This document shows, one piece after another, positions 16,456 to 24,337 of a stretch of 28,109 bases of DNA. Origin of the DNA: Actinotignum schaalii (GTDB lineage Bacteria > Actinomycetota > Actinomycetes > Actinomycetales > Actinomycetaceae); contig CAMIHT010000002.1 in assembly GCA_946222725.1 (NCBI GenBank), positions 1 through 28,109 of the forward strand, in the 5' to 3' direction. A program made the position numbers and the translations under genes. The notes under the pieces were generated by a model. The model worked only from the letters and a program-made list of their open reading frames with translations. It was not told the origin of the DNA and did no database searches. Numbering within the stretch: the first letter of the stretch is position 1; the number at the start of each line of letters is the position of its first letter.

Positions 16456-17388
16456 TTATTCAATCGTGGATAGGTCCGCGGCGCCAATAATCCCGGCGTC
16501 GTTCCCGAGCCGCGCCAGGCGAATTTCCGGTAGCGTCCGGTATTTCGCCACGGGGAGAACTTCGGGGAATTCGCGTACCAGCGGATCAAGCACGAGCGAA
16601 CCCGCTTCGCTCACCCCGCCAGCGATCACGAAGATTTCCGGATCGAAAATGGTGGCCATATCAGCCAGGCCGATGGCATTCCAATGCGCGAGTTCGTTGA
16701 AAACATCAAGGGCCATCTCATCGCCTTCCTGGGCGGCCGCGGTCACGGCCGGGCCGGTCACGCGCCCCTCACCCAGTTCCAGGATGCGAGCGGCACCGCT
16801 GGGATAATTCGCGGCCCGCTCGGTGGCGAAACGCACCAGCGCGCTACCCGAGCCCATCACTTCCCAGCACCCGCGCGAGCCGCATCCGCACAGCGGCCCG
16901 TTCGGAACCATGTGGATATGCCCGATTTCCGCCCCGAAACCGAAAGCTCCGCGCAGCAGATTCCCGTTCATAATGACGCCGCCACCCAGCCCGGTGCCGA
17001 GCGTCACCACAACTGCGGATTCTGCATCCGCGGCCGCACCGAAACGGTATTCGGCCCAGGCGGCCGCGTTGGCGTCATTTTCAACGACGACGGGCATGCC
17101 GGTGAGCTCAGCGATACGTGAACCGAGCCGTCCGTTCTGGAGGGGTACATTCGTGCCGTAGATCAACGTATCGCGATCCGCGGCGATATAACCGGCCTGC
17201 CCGATTCCCACGGTGGTAGCCCCCGAGGATTTGAGGTCATTGACGCAGGCGGCGATGGTTGCGATAAATGCCTCGGAATCCTGGCGCGGCGTGGGGCGCC
17301 GGACCCGCTGCAAAATTTCACCTTGTTCATTGACGACGCCGGCGGCCACCTTCGTGCCGCCAACATCCACACCGATGCTCAGAGTCAT
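16456..17388 (-). CDS. glk: ROK-family glucokinase
   Basis: 310 aa. It phosphorylates glucose to glucose-6-phosphate in the cytosol; in actinobacteria it is often the main glucokinase and part of carbon catabolite control. Motifs: phosphate-binding D-V-G-G-T-K (8-13); the E-N-D-A-N sugar site with catalytic Asp105; L-G-T-G-L-G-G-G (130-137); and the ROK signature with E-I-G-H-I-H (Glu154, His157) and the zinc cysteines Cys167, Cys169, Cys174. All expected residues are present. It lacks the N-terminal HTH of ROK repressors, which favours an enzyme. It is divergent from dnaK, sharing a 278-bp control region with a HAIR operator. Glucose as substrate is inferred from the overall family match. 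Confidence 0.88.
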   Translation of the reverse strand: MTLSIGVDVGGTKVAAGVVNEQGEILQRVRRPTPRQDSEAFIATIAACVNDLKSSGATTVGIGQAGYIAADRDTLIYGTNVPLQNGRLGSRIAELTGMPVVVENDANAAAWAEYRFGAAADAESAVVVTLGTGLGGGVIMNGNLLRGAFGFGAEIGHIHMVPNGPLCGCGSRGCWEVMGSGSALVRFATERAANYPSGAARILELGEGRVTGPAVTAAAQEGDEMALDVFNELAHWNAIGLADMATIFDPEIFVIAGGVSEAGSLVLDPLVREFPEVLPVAKYRTLPEIRLARLGNDAGIIGAADLSTIE

Positions 17389-17521
17389 GGGGCAAGTCTA
17401 CCTGGCGCAGACCGCCATATTACGGGATGGCACAGCGGCGTCGTCGTACCGAAAAAAGGGGTGTGCGCGGACGTGACACAGCTCGCGAAAATCAAGCGGG
17501 AATAAAAATCGACACCCTAAG

Positions 17522-17542
17522 GTTGAGTTGGGTGGACTCAAG
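17522..17542 (+). promoter_or_regulatory. HAIR operator (HspR-binding inverted repeat) of the dnaK operon
   Basis: GTTGAGT (17522-17528), 7-bp spacer, ACTCAAG (17536-17542). This matches the HAIR consensus CTTGAGT-N7-ACTCAAG in 13 of 14 arm positions. It lies 124 nt upstream of dnaK, whose operon encodes hspR, so autoregulation is expected. I could not pick a convincing -35/-10 pair around it. No CIRCE element is seen. Confidence 0.92.
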
Positions 17543-17666
17543 AAAGGGCGAGCCGATTGGACATAGGTTCTCGGATCGTTCAGACTTGGAAGGAAACTTT
17601 GTCGAAGGGTCCGCGGCCGGTACCGCCGGCGTGCGGATCTGCGGCACGAACGCAGAAGGAGCAATC

Positions 17667-19544
17667 ATGGCACGTGCAGTAGGTATTGACTTGGGAACAA
17701 CCAACTCCGTGGTGGCCGTCCTCGAAGGCGGGGAACCCACGGTTATCACGAATGCGGAAGGTTCGCGCACCACCCCGTCCGTCGTGGGCTTCTCTAAGAG
17801 CGGAGAAGTGCTCGTGGGTGAGGTGGCCAAGCGTCAGGCTGTCACCAATGTTGATCGCACGATTTCTTCCGTCAAGCGCCATATGGGTGATGACTGGAAG
17901 GTTGATATTGACGGTAAGGATTACAACGCGCAGCAGATCTCCGCGTTTATCCTCCAGAAGCTGAAGAAGGATGCGGAAGCCTACCTGGGCGATACCGTGA
18001 CGGACGCGGTTATTACCGTGCCGGCCTACTTCAATGACGCGCAGCGCCAGGCCACCAAGGATGCCGGTACCATTGCCGGCCTGAATGTGCAGCGTATCGT
18101 GAATGAACCCACGGCCGCGGCGCTGGCCTACGGCTTGGAAAAGGGTAAGGAAGATGAAACAATTCTCGTCTTCGACCTGGGCGGCGGCACCTTTGACGTT
18201 TCCCTCCTGGAAGTGGGCAAGGATGAGGATGATTTCTCCTTCATTCAGGTGAAGGCCACTTCCGGGGATAACAAACTCGGCGGGGATGATTGGGATCAGC
18301 GTATCGTCAATTGGCTGGTTGATCAGGTGAAGAACGCCTCCGGTGTGGATCTGTCCAAGGATAAGATCGCGCTGCAGCGCCTCAAGGAAGCCGCGGAAAA
18401 GGCGAAGATTGAGCTGTCTGCCGCGACCTCCACCCAGATTTCGCTGCCCTACATCTCGATGAGTGAATCCGGGCCGATCCACGTGGATGAAACCCTCAGC
18501 CGCGCCAAGTTTGAGGATATGACCAAGGATCTGCTGGATCGCACCAAGACCCCGTTCATGAACGTGATTCGCGATGCTGGTATCCAGATTTCCGATATTG
18601 ATCACGTGGTGCTGGTGGGTGGATCCACCCGTATGCCGGCCGTGACCGAGGTGGTCAAGGAACTCACCAACGGGCGCGAACCCAATAAGGGCGTCAATCC
18701 TGATGAGGTCGTGGCCGTGGGCGCGGCGCTGCAATCCGGTGTGATCACCGGGGACCGCAAGGATGTTTTGCTTATCGATGTGACCCCGCTGTCCCTCGGT
18801 ATTGAAACCAAGGGCGGGGTGATGACCAAGCTCATCCAGCGCAATACCGCTATTCCTACCAAGCATTCGGAAACCTTCTCTACCGCGGAAGATAACCAGC
18901 CTTCGGTATCCATTCAGGTATTCCAGGGTGAACGTGAGTTCACGCGCGATAACAAGCCGCTGGGAACCTTCGATCTGACCGGGATCGCGCCGGCTCCGTC
19001 CGGGGTGCCGCAGATTGAGGTCACTTTCGATATCGATGCCAACGGCATCGTGCATGTGTCCGCTCGCGATAAGTCCACCGGCAAGGAACAGTCCATGACT
19101 ATTACCGGCGGTTCGGCCCTCTCCGAAGAGGAAATCAACCGCATGGTCAAGGAAGCTGAGGAACACGCCGCGGAAGACGCCAAGGCCAAGGAAGAAACCG
19201 ATACCCGCAACCAGGCCGAGCAGACCGCGTACTCCATTGAGCGCCTTATCAAGGACAATAAGGACAAGCTCACCGATGCCACCGTCACCGAAGTGGAGGA
19301 AGCCATCACCAAGGTGCGCGAAACCCTCAAGGGCACCGGCAATGTGGAGGAGGTCAAGAGCGCCCTGGCCGAACTCAACGAGAAGTCGCAGAAGATCGGG
19401 CAGGAAATTTACGCTCAGGCCCAGGCCGCTGAGCAGAATGGTGACGCGAATGCTTCCGGTGCCGCGGGTGGTTCCGGTGCGGCCGGTTCTTCTGACGACA
19501 ATATCGTCGACGCCGAAGTCGTGGACGATGAGGAGAATAAGTAA
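17667..19544 (+). CDS. dnaK: Molecular chaperone DnaK (Hsp70)
   Basis: 625-aa cytosolic Hsp70 that folds clients in an ATP cycle driven by DnaJ and GrpE. The ATPase domain shows G-I-D-L-G-T-T-N-S (6-14), F-D-L-G-G-G-T-F-D (from 169) and V-G-G-S-T-R-M-P near residue 317. The substrate domain and helical lid follow, then a Gly/Ala/Ser-rich linker and the conserved acidic end ([10 protein letters not shown]). The open frame runs 240 nt further upstream, but ATG 17667 is the start: it begins the canonical [10 protein letters not shown] and has AGAAGGAG upstream. The stop TAA shares its last base with the grpE ATG. HspR also recruits DnaK as co-repressor in Streptomyces, so feedback control is likely. 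Confidence 0.98.
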   Translation: MARAVGIDLGTTNSVVAVLEGGEPTVITNAEGSRTTPSVVGFSKSGEVLVGEVAKRQAVTNVDRTISSVKRHMGDDWKVDIDGKDYNAQQISAFILQKLKKDAEAYLGDTVTDAVITVPAYFNDAQRQATKDAGTIAGLNVQRIVNEPTAAALAYGLEKGKEDETILVFDLGGGTFDVSLLEVGKDEDDFSFIQVKATSGDNKLGGDDWDQRIVNWLVDQVKNASGVDLSKDKIALQRLKEAAEKAKIELSAATSTQISLPYISMSESGPIHVDETLSRAKFEDMTKDLLDRTKTPFMNVIRDAGIQISDIDHVVLVGGSTRMPAVTEVVKELTNGREPNKGVNPDEVVAVGAALQSGVITGDRKDVLLIDVTPLSLGIETKGGVMTKLIQRNTAIPTKHSETFSTAEDNQPSVSIQVFQGEREFTRDNKPLGTFDLTGIAPAPSGVPQIEVTFDIDANGIVHVSARDKSTGKEQSMTITGGSALSEEEINRMVKEAEEHAAEDAKAKEETDTRNQAEQTAYSIERLIKDNKDKLTDATVTEVEEAITKVRETLKGTGNVEEVKSALAELNEKSQKIGQEIYAQAQAAEQNGDANASGAAGGSGAAGSSDDNIVDAEVVDDEENK

Positions 19545-20245
19545 TGAGTGAGGACGATCTGAATCGCAACGGTCCGGAAAACGCGGAGGAGCCTGGCGCC
19601 GGGGAAAGTGCAGGTGCCGGTAACGGTGCGGGCGCTGTTTCTGGGAACGACGACGCAGCTGCAGCCGGGGCCTCATCGGGCAACGCGAGTGAAGCTGGCG
19701 CGGGCACGGCTCAGGAACCCGAGGCGGGCGCGCTTGGCGGCGCCCAGGCATCCGATGCGAAGGCTTCTGATGCCGAGGCTGTCGCCTCCGATCCGCTCAG
19801 TGAAGCAATGGCCACTATCAGCACCCTGGAGGATCAGCTCAAACGGGCCCAAGCCTCGCTCTACAACACCGAGACGGAGTACACGAATTACGTGCGCCGC
19901 TCCAAGCAGGAAGCTGGAGCACACCGCGATTCGGGCACTCTCAAGGTGATTGAGGCCTTGCTTCCGGTTCTTGATGATGTGGAGCTGGCCCGCCAGCACG
20001 GGGACCTGGAAGGTCCCACCGGCCTCATCGCGGAGAAAGTGGAGCAGATTCTCTTCTCCACTTTCAAGGTGGCCCGCTTCGGGGCGGTTGGTGACGAATT
20101 CGATCCGGAGTACCACGAGGCACTCATGAATCGCTCCTCGGCTGACGCTACCTCGCAAACTATTGAGACGCTTATCCAACCCGGATACACCGTGGCGGAT
20201 AAGGTGCTCCGCCCGGCCCGGGTAGGAGTGGTCTCACCGGAATAA
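19544..20245 (+). CDS. grpE: Nucleotide exchange factor GrpE
   Basis: 233 aa. The first ~80 residues are low-complexity (Gly/Ala/Ser/Glu) and probably disordered. Then come the dimeric coiled coil (from about residue 88, A-T-I-S-T-L-E-D-Q-L-K-R) with Y-T-N-Y-V-R-R-S-K-Q-E, the four-helix region (V-I-E-A-L-L-P-V-L-D-D-V-E-L-A), and the beta wing with F-D-P-E-Y-H-E-A-L ending in V-L-R-P-A-R-V-G-V. It releases ADP from DnaK. Its ATG overlaps the dnaK stop by one base, with GAGGAGAA upstream, so the two are translationally coupled. Confidence 0.96.
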   Translation: MSEDDLNRNGPENAEEPGAGESAGAGNGAGAVSGNDDAAAAGASSGNASEAGAGTAQEPEAGALGGAQASDAKASDAEAVASDPLSEAMATISTLEDQLKRAQASLYNTETEYTNYVRRSKQEAGAHRDSGTLKVIEALLPVLDDVELARQHGDLEGPTGLIAEKVEQILFSTFKVARFGAVGDEFDPEYHEALMNRSSADATSQTIETLIQPGYTVADKVLRPARVGVVSPE

Positions 20246-20258
20246 CACGGGTTGGTTG

Positions 20259-20294
20259 GCGCGGGTCGGCTCCGCATATGCGGCCGGCCCGCGC
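20259..20294 (+). other. Strong GC hairpin between grpE and dnaJ
   Basis: GCGCGGG (20259-20265) pairs with CCCGCGC (20288-20294). The stem continues with TCGG/CCGG and, after a 2-nt bulge, CCGC/GCGG. No T-run follows. It could trim or stabilise mRNA, or act as a partial terminator that lowers dnaJ relative to dnaK-grpE. Confidence 0.55.
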
Positions 20295-20391
20295 GGCACC
20301 TATCCGTGCTTAGGAATCAACAAGGCAAATACGGAGTACACACTAATTTCACCGAGCATACTCAGCACGATAAGAAAGGGGAGGTGAGCAT

Positions 20392-21408
20392 ATGGCAGGG
20401 GCAAGCCAAGATTGGCTCGATAAGGATTTCTACCAGGAACTCGGCGTGAAAAAAGACGCCACCCAGGAGGATATTAAAAAGGCTTACCGGAAGCTATCCC
20501 GCCGTTACCACCCCGATCGGAATGGCGGTTCGAAGGACGCCGAAGAAAAGTTCAAGAGGGTGGGGGAGGCCTACCAGGTTCTCTCTAACCCCGAGGACCG
20601 TAAACAATACGATGCGATCCGGGCGCTCGGGGCCGGCGGGCCCCGCTTCCGGGCCGGCGGGCAGGGCAGCGGCGGCTTTGAGGACATCTTCTCGATGTTC
20701 TCCGGCGGCCGCGGCGGAACCTACCACACCTCATCCTCCACGGGCGGTGCCCGCGGGGGTAGCTTCGGTGGTAATTTCGAGGATGTCCTAGGCGGACTTT
20801 TCGGGGGCGGCCAGGGAGGCGGCGGCTTTTCCGGCTTCGGCTCCCAGCGTCGGCCCCAGAAGGGTGCGGATATGACCGCCACGGTCTCACTCCCACTCCG
20901 CCAGGCTGTGGACGGTGCTACCGTGAAAATCCAGACCGCTTCCGGCAAGTCCGTGACCGCGAAAGTCCCGGCAGGGGTGAGCGATGGCCAGAAAATTCGG
21001 ATCGCCGGGAAAGGCCATCCGGGTCTCAACGGCGGGCCGGCTGGCGATATTATCGTCACCGTCCACGTGGAAGCCCACCCGGTTTTCGAGGTGCAGGGCA
21101 AGGACGTGTACGTCAATGTCCCGATATCTTTCCCGGAAGCAGCTCTCGGGGCTACCGTAGAAGTACCAACGCTGGCAGGAAAGACCGTTCGGGTGAAAAT
21201 CCCGGCCGGTTCTTCCACGGACAAAGTTTTGCGGGTACGCGGCAAGGGCCTCACGGTCAAGGGATCAGCCGGGGATATGTACGTGCGTCTCAAGGTCGTG
21301 GTTCCTACCCGGCTCTCGGATGACGCCCGTAAAACCGTGGAACTGTTCGCCAAGGCCACGGATGATGCCGATCCACGGGCGGATTTCATCCGCATGGCGA
21401 AGGTCTAG
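20392..21408 (+). CDS. dnaJ: DnaJ-family co-chaperone without zinc finger (class II)
   Basis: 338 aa. The J domain spans about 12-78 with the invariant H-P-D (40-42) that triggers DnaK hydrolysis. A Gly/Phe-rich region follows (about 80-160), then directly the two C-terminal beta-barrel substrate domains (from about 164: G-A-D-M-T-A-T-V-S-L-P-L; later G-D-I-I-V-T-V-H-V and G-K-G-L). No C-x-x-C-x-G-x-G repeats are present, so this is a class II (CbpA/DnaJB-like) protein, although it occupies the dnaJ position of the operon. Start ATG 20392 has GGGGAGGTG upstream. It is separated from grpE by 146 bp containing a strong hairpin. Confidence 0.93.
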   Translation: MAGASQDWLDKDFYQELGVKKDATQEDIKKAYRKLSRRYHPDRNGGSKDAEEKFKRVGEAYQVLSNPEDRKQYDAIRALGAGGPRFRAGGQGSGGFEDIFSMFSGGRGGTYHTSSSTGGARGGSFGGNFEDVLGGLFGGGQGGGGFSGFGSQRRPQKGADMTATVSLPLRQAVDGATVKIQTASGKSVTAKVPAGVSDGQKIRIAGKGHPGLNGGPAGDIIVTVHVEAHPVFEVQGKDVYVNVPISFPEAALGATVEVPTLAGKTVRVKIPAGSSTDKVLRVRGKGLTVKGSAGDMYVRLKVVVPTRLSDDARKTVELFAKATDDADPRADFIRMAKV

Positions 21409-21444
21409 GCGAGCTGCTAGTGAAGCGGCCCAAGGAACGAAGAG

Positions 21445-21481
21445 TCCGGATAGCCCGGCCCCGCTCGGGGCCGGGTCCGGA
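21445..21481 (+). other. Strong GC hairpin between dnaJ and hspR
   Basis: CCCGGCCCC (21454-21462), GCTC loop, GGGGCCGGG (21467-21475), with outer TCCGG (21445-21449)/CCGGA (21477-21481). It has no T-run. It sits in the 99-bp gap before hspR and may set the repressor level relative to the chaperones. Confidence 0.55.
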
Positions 21482-21507
21482 ACTCCAATGAAGGAGGTTG
21501 AGGAGGT

Positions 21508-22197
21508 ATGGCTAATCGACGCGCCCCGCTACTCACGGTGTCAGTAGCGGCCGAACTCGCGGGTATGCATGCCCAGACGCTGCGCCAATATGACCGCCTG
21601 GGGCTGGTATCCGCCCGGCGCACCCGCGGAGGTGGGCGGCGCTACTCCCTGGAGGATGTAGAACGCCTCCAAGAAATTCAACGTATGTCGCAGGAGGACG
21701 GCATCAATCTGGCTGGGATCGCCCGTATCCTCCAGATGCAAGAGCGCATTGACCAGCTCACCCACTCCCTCCAGCGCGCCGAACAAGAACTTGCAGCGGA
21801 GCGGGAACGCGCCAACGAGCGGCGCGCCCATGCTCGCCGTATTTTCGCCGCCGGAGCGGATGGCGACGTCGTTCTTACCCGCGGCCACAAAGACCTGCGT
21901 GAATATCTGCGCCACCAGGCCGCTCAGCGCCTCGCGCAGCTACGCACCCAAGAAAGTACCGGGCCTTCTCGCACAAGTTCCGCGGCGAGTGCCGCAGCAA
22001 GTTCCACGCGTCACCCCGGTTCTGAACTGGCCCGCTACCAGCCCCATACCCTGGACCTGCTCCTCGCCGCGCTCGCGGTGCAGCTGGAACGGGACCACAG
22101 CCGCGAACACAACCATGAACGTGGCCACAGCCGCGACTACAATCACGAACGCGCCGCGGCACGCGAACGGCCCGGGAACACGGCACAGTACTGCTAG
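21508..22197 (+). CDS. hspR: HspR heat-shock repressor (MerR family) with extended His-rich tail
   Basis: 229 aa. The MerR-type winged HTH (about residues 9-77) shows V-A-A-E-L-A-G-M-H-A-Q-T-L-R-Q-Y-D-R-L-G-L-V, the usual HspR recognition region. A coiled coil follows (about 82-112). HspR is commonly about 140-150 aa; this one has roughly 80 more residues. The end contains a 10-aa tandem duplication rich in His, Arg and Glu (DNA 22096-22155; units H-S-R-E-H-N-H-E-R-G and H-S-R-D-Y-N-H-E-R-A). It should bind the HAIR site before dnaK. Start ATG 21508: one AGGAGG lies only 1 nt away, so AGGAGG at 21492-21497 is more likely used. The stop is 9 nt before an ABC exporter gene. Confidence 0.93.
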   Translation: MANRRAPLLTVSVAAELAGMHAQTLRQYDRLGLVSARRTRGGGRRYSLEDVERLQEIQRMSQEDGINLAGIARILQMQERIDQLTHSLQRAEQELAAERERANERRAHARRIFAAGADGDVVLTRGHKDLREYLRHQAAQRLAQLRTQESTGPSRTSSAASAAASSTRHPGSELARYQPHTLDLLLAALAVQLERDHSREHNHERGHSRDYNHERAAARERPGNTAQYC

Positions 22198-22206
22198 GGT
22201 CACTAT

Positions 22207-24096
22207 GTGCACGCACTGCTAAGAATTTTTCGTTTCACCTCCGCGCTGTCCCGCTACTACGTGGCGGTGGCCCTCGCATCCATCCTCGTGACCGCCGGGA
22301 CCATTATTGTTCCCTTCGTGCTCGGGGCCGCCACCGATACCGCGGTGGCAGCCGTGAGTGGCAGCCTTGAGGTTGATGTGGCAGTGCGGAGGGTGATTCT
22401 GTTGGCCGGAGCCTTCCTCGCCATCGACTTTTTCTCCACCACCATCGACTCGCTGGGCGGATACGCCGGCGACCTCATGAGCCAAAAAATGCGCTCTATC
22501 CTCTCCGTACGCTACTTCGCTAAACTCCTCACCCTCCCGCAAGATTACTTCGACCGCGAACTCACCGGAACCATCACCTCGCGCCTCAACCGCTCCATTA
22601 TGGAGGTCACGAATTTCGTCAAGAACTTCGCGAACTCTTTCTTCACCACGCTGCTCACGGTGATCGCTGTCCTGATTATTTCCTTTATTTATTCTCCGTT
22701 ACTGTGCCTCCTCCTGCTTATTATTTTCCCGATCTACATGTGGCTGACCGCCCTCACCTCGCGGCGTTGGCAAGGTCTGGAAGCGCAGAAAAACGAAGAT
22801 ATCGACGTGGCCGGTGGGCGCTTCAACGAAGTAATCGGCCAGATCCGCGTGGTTAAATCCTTCACCCGCGAACGCGGCGAACTCGCGCATTTCGCCCGCC
22901 ACTACGAGCACGCCGAGAGCCTCACCGCCAATCAATCCCGCCACTGGCACACCATGGACTTCCTGCGCCGCATGGTTATGGCCATTATTTTCTTCGCGAT
23001 TTACGCCATTATTTTCCTGCGCACCGCCCGCGGCCAATTCTCCGTGGGAGACATGGTCATCCTGGTGCAGCTCGTGGGGATGGCGCGCCGCCCGGTCATG
23101 TCCATGAGCTGGATCGTGGACACCACCCAGCACGCCATCGCTGGCTCGCGCGATTACTTCGAGGTCATGGAACTCACCGAAACCGAACGCGGCCAGCGCC
23201 CCGTTATATCGAACTCCGCTGCTCTATCTGGCGGAGCTGACCCTACTTTTAACGACGACGCCGTACCGGCCTGCCCACTTACGGCCCGCGCGCTCCACCA
23301 CAACGCGGTGGAGGCTCAGCCTGATGTGCCGGCAATTCGTTTCGAGAACGTGACTTTTGGATACGGCACAGATCCGGATGTTTTGCGCGATGTTAGTTTC
23401 ACTATCGAGCCGGGGGAACGGGTGGCGTTCGTTTCCGAATCCGGTGGTGGGAAAACCACATTAACTTCGCTTCTCCTGGGGCTATACGAGCCGCGAGCCG
23501 GGCATATTGAGCTCTTCGGCAGCGATATCGCGGATTTGCCGCTTCAGCAGGTGAGGGCCGCCATCGGGGTAGTTTTCCAGGACCCGGCACTTTTCTCCGG
23601 AACAATTCGGGAAAATATTGCTTACGGACGCCCGGATGCTACCGAAGAAGAAATCTTCGATGCCGCAACCCGTGCCCACGCGGATCGTTTTATTCGGCGT
23701 TTTGCCCAAGGCTATGACACCGTCATCGGGGAACGCGGGCTCAAGCTTTCCGGTGGGCAACGCCAGCGCATCGCGGTGGCTCGCGCAATGCTCAAAGCTG
23801 CCCCGGTATTGGTGCTGGACGAAGCGACCTCCGCGCTGGATACTCGCTCCGAGCGGTGGGTGCAGGCCGGGTTGGAAGAACTCATGAAAGACCGCACGTC
23901 GATTATTATCGCGCACCGACTCTCGACCATCGCTAGCGTGGACCGCATTATTACTTTGCGAGCCGGGCGTATTGATGAGGTGGGTAGTCCGGCTGAGCTT
24001 GCCGAGTCCGGCGGTATCTACGCCGAACTGCTCGCCTTGCAGAATGACAACTCTGCGCGCGCCCAGCGTCACCTCAAGCGCTACGGTTTGCGGTGA
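22207..24096 (+). CDS. ABC exporter half-transporter (fused membrane and ATPase domains)
   Basis: 629 aa. A six-helix exporter domain (about 10-320) includes the coupling-type segment R-V-V-K-S-F-T-R-E near residue 218. An unusual ~45-residue polar linker (about 330-375) leads into the ATPase. Signature L-S-G-G-Q (514-518), Walker B Asp538-Glu539 and H-loop His570 are intact. The Walker A reads S-E-S-G-G-G-K-T (410-417, Lys416), with Ser where the family has Gly or Ala. No partner half-transporter is adjacent, so it may be a homodimer; the substrate is unknown (lipid, drug or peptide). The start is GTG 22207, with AGGG 7 nt upstream. It lies only 9 nt after hspR and may be read through from the heat-shock operon. 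Confidence 0.9.
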   Translation: MHALLRIFRFTSALSRYYVAVALASILVTAGTIIVPFVLGAATDTAVAAVSGSLEVDVAVRRVILLAGAFLAIDFFSTTIDSLGGYAGDLMSQKMRSILSVRYFAKLLTLPQDYFDRELTGTITSRLNRSIMEVTNFVKNFANSFFTTLLTVIAVLIISFIYSPLLCLLLLIIFPIYMWLTALTSRRWQGLEAQKNEDIDVAGGRFNEVIGQIRVVKSFTRERGELAHFARHYEHAESLTANQSRHWHTMDFLRRMVMAIIFFAIYAIIFLRTARGQFSVGDMVILVQLVGMARRPVMSMSWIVDTTQHAIAGSRDYFEVMELTETERGQRPVISNSAALSGGADPTFNDDAVPACPLTARALHHNAVEAQPDVPAIRFENVTFGYGTDPDVLRDVSFTIEPGERVAFVSESGGGKTTLTSLLLGLYEPRAGHIELFGSDIADLPLQQVRAAIGVVFQDPALFSGTIRENIAYGRPDATEEEIFDAATRAHADRFIRRFAQGYDTVIGERGLKLSGGQRQRIAVARAMLKAAPVLVLDEATSALDTRSERWVQAGLEELMKDRTSIIIAHRLSTIASVDRIITLRAGRIDEVGSPAELAESGGIYAELLALQNDNSARAQRHLKRYGLR

Positions 24097-24191
24097 GTGT
24101 GTAAGCCGCGAGCGAGCCGTGTGTAACTGTGCTGGTTTCCAATAGCGGCGCGAGCGTGGTTTTCCGGTGCTATTGTGCCGATCCGTCAGTT

Positions 24192-24283
24192 CCTACTGCA
24201 ATGATTTGGTCGGCCCTACTGCAATGATTTGGTAGGATCTACTGCAATGATTTGGTCGGTCCTACTGCAATGATCTGGTGAGG
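24192..24283 (+). repeat. Four direct tandem copies of a 23-bp repeat
   Basis: Units start at 24192, 24215, 24238 and 24261, with an exact 23-bp period. The core CTACTGCAATGATTTGGT is identical in the first three copies and has one change in the fourth; the last few bases of each unit vary. A fifth, badly decayed unit (about 13/23) may follow at 24284. There are no spacers, so it is not CRISPR. The array ends about 55 bp before the AAA/DUF4143 gene start. Confidence 0.95.
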
Positions 24284-24337
24284 TCTGGTGCAGATATGCG
24301 GTGGCTCTACTATCGCAATGAAGGGAGAGGTGGCACG

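Noticed and set aside
16293..16490. Small plus-strand gene between the stress protein and glucokinase
   Set aside because: No ribosome site, it overlaps the glk 3' end, and its basic low-complexity product resembles no family.
17580..19751. 723-codon open frame on the minus strand opposite dnaK and grpE
   Set aside because: It is antisense to highly conserved genes and arises from strong GC codon bias; its translation has no domain-like pattern and no ribosome site.
24192..24283. CRISPR array
   Set aside because: The repeats are directly abutting with no unique spacers, and there are no cas genes nearby.
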